From assembly GCA_023133185.1 (NCBI GenBank), contig JAGLWX010000138.1, positions 1 to 6,974 of the forward strand: a DNA stretch of 6,974 bases, written 5' to 3'. The position numbers were made by a program, and so were the translations under genes. Source of the stretch: Fidelibacterota bacterium. Lineage in GTDB: Bacteria > Fidelibacterota > UBA2242. Shown one piece after another: positions 1 to 6,807 of this stretch (position 1 is its first letter; each line of letters starts with the position of its first letter). The notes beneath the pieces are model-generated. The model saw only the letters and a list, made by a program, of their open reading frames with translations. It was not told the DNA's origin and ran no database searches.

Positions 1-2582
1 TTCCGGCAGGAACAATTAAGATTGTTGTTTCGGTGATCGGATATGCAAAAGTTGATCAGGAAGTTACTGTTACGAGCGGAATCGCTGTAAAGGTTAACTT
101 TCAATTGGAAAGAGAAACACTCGAATTAGGCGCATTGGAAGTTTTGGCGTCTCGGGCAACCAGGGAAACACCGGTTGCCTATTCCAATATCGAAAAAGAG
201 GCAATGACATTGCGCCTCGGTTCACGGGATATTCCTATGATATTGAATACCACTCCAAGTGTATACGCAACCGCTTCAGGTGGTGGCGCTGGCGATGCAC
301 GTGTTAATGTACGTGGTTTTAACCAGAAAAACGTTGCCGTTATGATCAATGGTGTTCCGGTAAATGACATGGAAAATTCCTGGGTCTATTGGTCAAACTG
401 GGACGGTGTTGGAGATGCAACTTCTTCAATCCAGATGCAGCGTGGTCTTAGTGCAGTAAATTTAGCTACTCCATCTATTGGTGGAACTATGAATATCATT
501 ACTGACCCGGCAGCTCAAAAACAAGGCGGTATGTTTAAACAGGAAATTGGCGCATATGGCTTTTTTAAGACCACACTCAATTACAATTCTGGCTTGATTG
601 GAGATAAGTTAGCTGTAAGTGGAAACATTGTCAGAAAAACTGGTGATGGCTTTGTCGATGCAACTTGGACTGATGCATGGGCATACTATCTCGGTGCAAG
701 CTATGCCTTGAATAAAAGTAATCGCTTTGAGCTTTATGCAGTAGGTGCTCCTCAACGCCATGGTCAGAACCTGTACAAACAGAATATTGCAGCTTATAGC
801 AAGAGCTATGCTGAAGATGTATTTGATAAATCAGTTTTAGATCTCGATTCAGATACCAGCGGTGTAGCGGATGTTTTTGAGACATTTAGTGATATTGACG
901 GTCGTGAATTTAACCAAAATTGGCAAGAAGTTGATAAAGACTACGATGGAAAACAGTATTGGGCAATGTATTCAGAACATAAAAATAGTGATCGCCATGC
1001 AAAAGACTTTCTGAATTCAAGAGAAAATTACTTTCACAAGCCACAAGTCAACTTGAACTGGTACTTAAATCTGAATGACAAAATGAGACTTTCATCTATC
1101 GTTTACTTCTCTGGCGGTCAAGGCGGCGGTACAGGAACTTATGGCAGCGTTAAGACAAAATCAATAGTTCCTGACGGTAAAAAATATGTGAATAATCCAT
1201 GGGTATATGATTGGAATGCTGAAATTGCGGAAAACTCTAATAACATTGATTCAGCTTATTCAACAACTCTTAATAGATCTACCGGTATTCTTAGAAATAG
1301 CTGCAATAATCAATGGACTATCGGTGCGATTTCCAAATTCAATTATAATTTTAGTGATAATCTAAAATTTATTACAGGTATTGACTGGAGAACTGCTGAA
1401 ATTAATCATTTCAGGGAAGTGCGTGATTTATTAGGCGGTAATTATTATGTTTATACTGGTAATGAATTTGACACGGAAGACAATTACATGAAAGGTCTTG
1501 GTGATAAAATAGCTTATTACTTTACGAATACAGTGGATTGGTTGGGATTTTTTGGACAGGCTGAATATACTGCAGGACCTCTAACTGCTTATGGAATGGC
1601 TGGTTATTCTACTATTGCCTATACATATACTAATCATTTCAAAAAAGATGAAAATGGTGATGAGCTATATGCTGAAACTGATCCAATTTCCGGAACACAG
1701 TTTAAAGGTGGCGCAAGTTATAAAATAACCGAAGGATTGGGTTTATTTGGTAATTTTGGAATAGTTTCAAAGGTTCCAATTTTTGATGATGTAATTGATG
1801 ACTATGCAGGTGTAAAAAATGAAGATCCTGTTAATGAAACTTTCAATTCCTTCGAAGCTGGAACTTTTTATAATGGCCTTAATGGAATGTTGAACTTTAC
1901 CGCTAATTATTATAATACAAAATGGAATGATAGAAGTTATACAGTTGGAATAGTTAAAGAAAACGGTGAGGAAGGTATCATAAGCTTGAAAGGTGTAGAC
2001 GCAAACCATTCTGGTGTTGAGATGGAAATTGCATTTCAACCTGTATCCTTATTAAGATTAAATGGTGCTGCCTCTTTTGGCAACTGGCATTATACCGATG
2101 ATGTAGAAGGAACTTATAGGCCTGACTTTGGTGAACAAGTTTTTGATACTCTGCATTTTTATATAAAGGATCTCAAAGTTGGTGATGCACCTCAGACACA
2201 GTTTGCAATTGGTGCTTCTGTATTTCCGATTAAAGGTTTAATGGCTCAATTAGTTGTGAAATCTTATGCAAATCATTATGCTGACTTCAGTCCATTTAGC
2301 AGAACAAATCCTGATGATACAGAAGAAAGTTGGAAAACACCAAATTACACTATCATGGATCTGCATGCAACTTATAACTTACCAATTAATTTGCATGGTG
2401 TCAGACTACAAGCTTTTGCTCATTTGTTTAACCTGTTAGATACTGAATACATCCAGGACGCTGTAGATAATAGTTCATACAATTCGTTCACTGGTGACGG
2501 AAAAAATCATAAAGCAGATGATGCTGAAGTATTCTTCGGCATTCCAAGATCCTTTAATGTCGGTTTGAACGTGTACTTCTAA
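1..2582 (+). CDS. TonB-dependent outer-membrane receptor, 5'-truncated
   Basis: This is an outer-membrane beta-barrel transporter that uses TonB energy to import a ligand not identifiable from sequence. The reading frame is open back to the window edge (first full codon at 3), so the GTG at 33 is not the true start and the signal peptide is missing. Numbering from that GTG: residues 1 to about 26, plus about ten codons upstream, are the end of a carboxypeptidase-regulatory-like domain. LEVLASR (35-41) resembles the TonB-box region. The plug follows, with VNVRGFNQ (91-98), MINGVPVNDMENSWVYWSNW (104-123) and IGGTMNIIT (149-157). The barrel contains GAPQRHGQNLYKQNIAAY (238-255) and ends in the terminal aromatic VYF typical of outer-membrane barrels. 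The plug and GAPQRHGQ segments match, from memory, a receptor family of unknown substrate common in Bacteroidota. No SusD gene follows; a terminator closes the gene 19 bp after the stop. GC drops from about 55% in a sampled plug line (121-180) to 25% in a barrel line (1321-1380). Confidence 0.93.
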   Translation, partial: PAGTIKIVVSVIGYAKVDQEVTVTSGIAVKVNFQLERETLELGALEVLASRATRETPVAYSNIEKEAMTLRLGSRDIPMILNTTPSVYATASGGGAGDARVNVRGFNQKNVAVMINGVPVNDMENSWVYWSNWDGVGDATSSIQMQRGLSAVNLATPSIGGTMNIITDPAAQKQGGMFKQEIGAYGFFKTTLNYNSGLIGDKLAVSGNIVRKTGDGFVDATWTDAWAYYLGASYALNKSNRFELYAVGAPQRHGQNLYKQNIAAYSKSYAEDVFDKSVLDLDSDTSGVADVFETFSDIDGREFNQNWQEVDKDYDGKQYWAMYSEHKNSDRHAKDFLNSRENYFHKPQVNLNWYLNLNDKMRLSSIVYFSGGQGGGTGTYGSVKTKSIVPDGKKYVNNPWVYDWNAEIAENSNNIDSAYSTTLNRSTGILRNSCNNQWTIGAISKFNYNFSDNLKFITGIDWRTAEINHFREVRDLLGGNYYVYTGNEFDTEDNYMKGLGDKIAYYFTNTVDWLGFFGQAEYTAGPLTAYGMAGYSTIAYTYTNHFKKDENGDELYAETDPISGTQFKGGASYKITEGLGLFGNFGIVSKVPIFDDVIDDYAGVKNEDPVNETFNSFEAGTFYNGLNGMLNFTANYYNTKWNDRSYTVGIVKENGEEGIISLKGVDANHSGVEMEIAFQPVSLLRLNGAASFGNWHYTDDVEGTYRPDFGEQVFDTLHFYIKDLKVGDAPQTQFAIGASVFPIKGLMAQLVVKSYANHYADFSPFSRTNPDDTEESWKTPNYTIMDLHATYNLPINLHGVRLQAFAHLFNLLDTEYIQDAVDNSSYNSFTGDGKNHKADDAEVFFGIPRSFNVGLNVYF

Positions 2583-2600
2583 TCTTTTCATTTTCTGAGA

Positions 2601-2632
2601 TAAAAAAGCCCCGAAAGTTCGGGGCTTTTTTA
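2601..2632 (+). terminator. Rho-independent terminator after the receptor gene
   Basis: A perfect inverted repeat of about 14-15 bp runs from 2601 to 2632, with left arm AAAAAAGCCCCGAA and right arm TTCGGGGCTTTTTT around a very small loop (effectively AAGT). The GC core CCCCG/CGGGG is followed by a run of six T. The A-run on the left arm means it could also stop transcription arriving on the - strand. It lies 19 bp after the receptor stop codon and so separates that gene from the phosphodiesterase gene. Confidence 0.93.
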
Positions 2633-2654
2633 CATGATATTTAAATATATAAAT

Positions 2655-2658
2655 AGGG
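2655..2658 (+). promoter_or_regulatory. Possible weak ribosome-binding site (AGGG)
   Basis: AGGG lies 9 nt before the ATG at 2668, a slightly long but usable distance for a Shine-Dalgarno sequence. The leader between the terminator and the start is only 35 bp and very AT-rich (TATATAAAT at 2646-2654). A promoter must overlap the terminator or lie within this stretch, but no well-spaced -35/-10 pair is present: TTTACA at 2629-2634 is only 13 nt from TATAAA at 2648-2653. Confidence 0.3.
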
Positions 2659-2667
2659 TCTGAAAAA

Positions 2668-3924
2668 ATGGACAAAATATCAGTAAATAAGAATTCTATT
2701 TTATTTATTCTTTTAGCCTTTCTGACAGGATTATTTTTTCTACAACCCTCATGCTCAAAACAAAATATATCCGATCTCCCTTATGTCGTTATGTTGTCCT
2801 TAGATGGTTTTCGCTGGGACTATGCTGATAAAGTTTCTACACCTAATTTGGATTATATCGCTAAAAATGGTGTGAAAGCATCATCTATGCAGCCTTCATT
2901 TCCAAGTAAGACTTTTCCAAACCACTATACAATAGTAACGGGTCTCTACCCTGACCATCACGGAATTGTCAACAATAGCTTTTATGATCCTAAAATGGAA
3001 AAATATTTTCGTATAAGCGATAGAACTTCAGTAGAAAATGGAGATTTCTGGGGAGGAGAACCGATTTGGGTAACAGCAGAAAAACAGGGCGTAAAAAGCG
3101 CTTCATATTTTTGGGTAGGCTCGGAAGCGCCAATTAAGGGAATTTATCCTTCCATCTGGAAAAAATACGACCATCATTTTCCATTTGAATCTCGGATTGA
3201 CAGCGTAATTTCCTGGCTTCAATTAAGCGAACAAAAGAGACCGCACCTTATAACCTGGTATATTCATCAACCTGATAGTTGGGGACATAGTTTAGGACCT
3301 GAGAGCGAAGAAATAAAATCAAAAATTATTTATTTAGATTCGCTTGTTGGTATCTTTATAAATAAGTTAGAAAAAATAGATATTGCAGATAAAATTAATA
3401 TCATCGTCACTTCAGACCATGGAATGGGTACTATTTCAAAGAATAGGGTTATTTATCCTGATGATTATATAAAACAAGAATGGTTAGATAAATATGCAGG
3501 TAACAATCCATTCTTTATGTTCCAACCAAAAGAAGGATATTTAGATTCTGTACTTTTTGCTTTAAAAAAGGCCGAACATCTGCAAGTCTGGAGAAAATCT
3601 CAGGTACCAAAGCGATTACATTATGGCACAAATCCAAGAATTATGGAAATTGTAGCTGTAGCAGATAGTGGATGGAGTATTGAATATCGAGCGGTTGTTG
3701 AGCAAGATAAAAATTTTAACGGAACCCACGGTTATGATTCTGAAAATAGAGATATGCACGCTATTTTCTATGCTTATGGTCCAGCCTTTAAAAAAAGATA
3801 TATTCATCCTACATTTGAGAATATCCATATATATCCATTAATTGCTCATATTTTAAAACTTGATCCTGTAGATACTGACGGCAACATGAACTATGTTAAG
3901 GAAATGCTTAAAGAAAATCGATAG
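2668..3924 (+). CDS. Exported type I phosphodiesterase / nucleotide pyrophosphatase (NPP family)
   Basis: This enzyme belongs to the alkaline phosphatase superfamily and should hydrolyse phosphodiester or pyrophosphate bonds, classically releasing nucleoside monophosphates, using two zinc ions and a threonine nucleophile. The active-site set looks complete: D46 in LSLDGF, nucleophile T82 in SKTFPNHYT, N103 in HGIVNN, D203 and H207 in PDSWGH, D250 and H251 in TSDHGM, and H354 in GTHGYD. The order and spacing match animal ENPP1 as I remember it (nucleophile to Asn is 21 residues in both). Length 418 is normal for bacterial members. The N-terminus has a hydrophobic stretch (about 11-26) followed by PSC at 27-29. 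This could be a loose lipobox with C29 as the lipid anchor, although Q at -3 is unusual; otherwise it is an ordinary signal peptide. The natural substrate is not evident; a nucleotide, nucleotide-sugar or phospholipid head group is possible. The next gene starts 35 bp downstream with no terminator between, suggesting co-transcription. Confidence 0.93.
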   Translation: MDKISVNKNSILFILLAFLTGLFFLQPSCSKQNISDLPYVVMLSLDGFRWDYADKVSTPNLDYIAKNGVKASSMQPSFPSKTFPNHYTIVTGLYPDHHGIVNNSFYDPKMEKYFRISDRTSVENGDFWGGEPIWVTAEKQGVKSASYFWVGSEAPIKGIYPSIWKKYDHHFPFESRIDSVISWLQLSEQKRPHLITWYIHQPDSWGHSLGPESEEIKSKIIYLDSLVGIFINKLEKIDIADKINIIVTSDHGMGTISKNRVIYPDDYIKQEWLDKYAGNNPFFMFQPKEGYLDSVLFALKKAEHLQVWRKSQVPKRLHYGTNPRIMEIVAVADSGWSIEYRAVVEQDKNFNGTHGYDSENRDMHAIFYAYGPAFKKRYIHPTFENIHIYPLIAHILKLDPVDTDGNMNYVKEMLKENR

Positions 3925-3959
3925 AGATTTATTTCTTATTTTTTATTATATTCATTTAT

Positions 3960-6671
3960 ATGAAATCCGAGCAAAAAATATTAACATTCATTTTAATCTT
4001 ATCGTCCTTCCTGATTGCTTCTTCAGGTAAAGTCTATCTCGTACTCGGCTCCGATACTGCTATATGGGACGGTTTAGGTGTCAGTAAATATAATTGCACT
4101 TTAAATCTCAGTCTATATACAGATCCATCCCGGAATTGCTTCGCAGTCATGGATCCCTCCTGGCGATCTCAATTCATAGATTCCTATGGAAATCCGTTGA
4201 AAATGACCTGGTGGATGATGGCTGGGGCACAGTTTCGTTATGCGACTAATACCAATATTCCGGTTCCCAATATCATGACACTTTATTTAATGCAAAAATA
4301 TCATGATGAAAATGTTATTGCCACTGGCGATGAATTATCCTTGCACTATCACACCTGGAAATGGACGGATTATGACAAAGATGGCGTCTGGTGGTGGAAT
4401 CAGGCGCAGGATTTTTTGGAGTGCAAAGAAGATTTCGATTATACGCTTGCTCAATTTCTTTTAGAAGAAGAGGTTTTTCCGATCTCCTTCCGCAGCGGCT
4501 GGCATTATATGGATAACAACTGGCAACACTATTTAAATGACCTTCTCCCCTTTTCTATGCATAATGACTATCCTCATGTGCGGCTTAGCGACCCTGAACC
4601 TATCGATAATATTTACGACTGGTCGATTTCTCCATCAGAATGGGTGCCTTATCATCCCTCCTATGAAAATTACCAGATTCCCGGCGATACACCCGGCTGG
4701 AATGTGCGCTCGGCTCATTTCAGCACAACACGGGTAAATGATTATCTCTATGATATATTTAAAGCAGCAGATGAAGGAATAGATCAAGTTGCCTGTATTT
4801 GGGGGCACTTACCGGAAATTGACTTCCTGGAAAATATCGCCGCTATCGATAGTGTGACACATCGGGCTGAAGGAATGTATCCAGGTGTTAAATTCCAATA
4901 TTGTACGGCAGTGGAAGCCATGCGGCTATGGATAGGGAGTGAAGATATTACCGCACCACAATTGACGATTATGGAAGAATTTTTCGGCGACAGCTTGTAT
5001 TTTCTAATTCAAAGCAACGAACCCATTTTTCAAAAGACTCCTTTCGTCGCTGCAAAAGATATCTATGAAAATTACTACGTCGTGCCCTGCATTGAAACCG
5101 GTTCGCTGACATGGCAAACCTCAAAACCATTAGAAAAAGGCATGCTGGCAAAAATCGGCGTAACGGTTTGCGATTCGGTAGGAAATCAAACCCAGGAATT
5201 TATCACCTACCGACCGGACGATTTGTATATCGATAATGATGATCCCGGATATATAGAATTATCAGGTAACTGGTCTTCAAATCAAACAGCAGCTTGGGGA
5301 ACAAGTAGTCGAATAGCGAATATTGAAGCCGGCGATACTATCAGTGCAAAATGGATACTATCAGCAGAAAAGGCTGGATTATATAATGTATTTATCCAGA
5401 TACCTGATGTTGATAATGCGGTTGAACAAATGCACTTTACCTTTTTTACGAACGCTATGCCGGTTTGTACGACCGGTATCACTTCCGGATTGAGACCGAA
5501 TGAGTGGAATTACTTAAACAGCATTAACTTGAATCCCGGCGAGGAGAATTATATCCTCATGGAGGTTGCGGGTGAAAATCAAGCCGGTAAACGAGCAGTG
5601 AGCGATATACTGAAAATATCCGGTCTTATACGTCCAAGGGATCTGGTACTCCGAACGCGTTTATTTAATTTCACGGAAGTAAGTCAATACGATACGGTCA
5701 GCAAGATTATCTCTGTTTTCAATGGCGGCATCGAGGCGCTTACGATCAACGGCTATTTTGAAACCTGTACCGGTAATATTGAGATAATCAACGATACCGA
5801 TGAAACCATTTATGTGCCGCCAATGTCAGAGATGGGGATTCCTGTTCGCTTTTATTTTCCAACAAAGGGAACTTTTAAGGACACAATGTTGATTCAGTCT
5901 GACGACCCCCTGGAACCGGTGGTGAAAATTGAACTTATCGCACGGGTTGAAGATTATTTTGAAATTGTTGATAATGAAGACTCCGATTTTTATAAAGAAT
6001 TCGGAGCCTGGCATTATAGCAACGCGCAAGCCTATGGCCCTACAAGTCGTTACGCTTACTTGAATCAGAATCCACCGGCTGAAGCGGAGTTTTGGATAAA
6101 AGTCCAAAAGGACGGACTCTATGAAATCTCCGAGATAGTTCCCACAACGGTTAATTCAGCCGATAAAGCGCTCTATATCATAAGCGTGGAGGGGCTTGTA
6201 GTAGATTCTATAATCACTGATCAAAACGAAGGTAGTGGTTTTTGGAAACCTCTGGGCAGATATAATATACTCAAAGATCAAACTGTGAAAATACAAGTTA
6301 TTGATACACGCCAAAGTACCGTTGGACCGGTACTGAGAGCCGATGCGATTAAAGTAGCATGGGTTGATGAAGTACAGGCAACTGAAATTACCGATCATGC
6401 ATTCCCTTTGAAATTCGCGCTGGAATCCAATTATCCAAATCCTTTCAATAATCAAACGACAATCAGATATTCTGTTGCTTCTCCCACTCAGGTTGAACTC
6501 ATTATATATGATATCCTTGGTAAAGAAGTCGAACATTTAGTTGACGAATATCAGAATTCGGGTAGATATTCTGTCCAGTGGAACTCAAATACAATGTGTT
6601 CAGGTCTCTATATTTATGTTCTTAAAACTGATTTTAAGACGTTTTCAAAGAAAATGATATTAGTGAAATAG
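3960..6671 (+). CDS. Secreted multidomain protein: NodB-like putative deacetylase module, golvesin-like modules, C-terminal sorting domain
   Basis: Residues 1-23 form a signal peptide (hydrophobic core ILTFILILSSFLIA, likely cleavage near SSG/KVY). Residues about 24-325 resemble the NodB/polysaccharide-deacetylase fold: D65 in VMDPSW, HYH at 129-131 in GDELSLHYHTW (compare the metal-binding HxH of that fold), R178 in FRSGW, and H283 in IWGHLPE. This match is distant, so neither activity nor substrate is established. Residues about 331-412 look like a bacterial Ig-like domain ending in VTVCDSVGNQT. Residues about 421-556 and 664-802 are two related golvesin-like beta modules (YIDNDDPGY...W; EIVDNEDSDF...W), with an Ig/ASH-like domain between them (about 560-662, ending QSDDPLEPVVKIEL). 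Residues about 816-903 are a sorting tail (NYPNPFNNQTTIRY, YDILGKEV, SGLYIYVL, KKMILVK) of the type IX/Por or FlgD-like kind. It is therefore probably exported past the outer membrane. The ATG at 3960 lies directly before the signal peptide and has no Shine-Dalgarno; the leader is AT-only for long stretches. Confidence 0.85.
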   Translation: MKSEQKILTFILILSSFLIASSGKVYLVLGSDTAIWDGLGVSKYNCTLNLSLYTDPSRNCFAVMDPSWRSQFIDSYGNPLKMTWWMMAGAQFRYATNTNIPVPNIMTLYLMQKYHDENVIATGDELSLHYHTWKWTDYDKDGVWWWNQAQDFLECKEDFDYTLAQFLLEEEVFPISFRSGWHYMDNNWQHYLNDLLPFSMHNDYPHVRLSDPEPIDNIYDWSISPSEWVPYHPSYENYQIPGDTPGWNVRSAHFSTTRVNDYLYDIFKAADEGIDQVACIWGHLPEIDFLENIAAIDSVTHRAEGMYPGVKFQYCTAVEAMRLWIGSEDITAPQLTIMEEFFGDSLYFLIQSNEPIFQKTPFVAAKDIYENYYVVPCIETGSLTWQTSKPLEKGMLAKIGVTVCDSVGNQTQEFITYRPDDLYIDNDDPGYIELSGNWSSNQTAAWGTSSRIANIEAGDTISAKWILSAEKAGLYNVFIQIPDVDNAVEQMHFTFFTNAMPVCTTGITSGLRPNEWNYLNSINLNPGEENYILMEVAGENQAGKRAVSDILKISGLIRPRDLVLRTRLFNFTEVSQYDTVSKIISVFNGGIEALTINGYFETCTGNIEIINDTDETIYVPPMSEMGIPVRFYFPTKGTFKDTMLIQSDDPLEPVVKIELIARVEDYFEIVDNEDSDFYKEFGAWHYSNAQAYGPTSRYAYLNQNPPAEAEFWIKVQKDGLYEISEIVPTTVNSADKALYIISVEGLVVDSIITDQNEGSGFWKPLGRYNILKDQTVKIQVIDTRQSTVGPVLRADAIKVAWVDEVQATEITDHAFPLKFALESNYPNPFNNQTTIRYSVASPTQVELIIYDILGKEVEHLVDEYQNSGRYSVQWNSNTMCSGLYIYVLKTDFKTFSKKMILVK

Positions 6672-6807
6672 AACGTGAATAGTCTTAAAAGCCTTATTTT
6701 GGTACAAAAATAAAAATATCTCAAATATCAGGTAATTATCTTGACATAAGAAAGCAAAATGATTAAAATTTCTGGCTTTTTATTAATAAACCTTTAAGCA
6801 ATAAACA
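6672..6807 (+). other. AT-rich intergenic region with no convincing terminator
   Basis: This 136-bp gap separates the secreted protein gene from the ligase gene. I see no GC-rich hairpin with a T-run. TTTTG-GTA-CAAAA at 6697-6709 is a five-pair, AT-rich stem followed by A rather than T. AAAAGCC (6687-6693) and GGCTTTT (6774-6780) are complementary but about 80 nt apart. The main recognisable element is the promoter at 6741-6769. Confidence 0.5.
6741..6769 (+). promoter_or_regulatory. Predicted sigma-70-type promoter (TTGACA-N17-TAAAAT)
   Basis: A perfect -35 hexamer TTGACA (6741-6746) is followed after exactly 17 nt by TAAAAT (6764-6769), which matches the -10 consensus at five of six positions. 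Transcription would start near 6776, leaving a leader of roughly 30 nt before the ATG at 6808. AT-rich DNA gives -10-like hexamers often, but the exact -35 at ideal spacing just before a gene is harder to dismiss. It differs from the TTG/TAnnTTTG promoter type known from Bacteroidota. Confidence 0.55.

Noticed and set aside
631..885. Minus-strand open frame of 84 codons rich in His and Gln
   Set aside because: Antisense to conserved receptor sequence (GAPQRHGQNLYKQ region); its His/Gln-rich composition comes from the complementary codons of the real gene.
2629..2653. TTTACA and TATAAA as a promoter for the phosphodiesterase gene
   Set aside because: The spacing of 13 nt is too short, the -35 would lie in the terminator T-run, and the leader would be under 10 nt.
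4537..4737. Plus-strand 66-codon open frame in another reading frame of the secreted protein gene
   Set aside because: It is wholly inside a confident gene, has no ribosome-binding site, and shows no domain or signal peptide.
6156..6536. Minus-strand open frame of 126 codons
   Set aside because: It lies fully antisense to the well-supported golvesin-like and sorting domains, has no recognisable domain, and its composition is what a reverse-complement shadow would give.
6697..6709. Hairpin TTTTG-GTA-CAAAA as a terminator of the secreted protein gene
   Set aside because: It has only five mainly A-T pairs and is followed by A residues, not a T-run.
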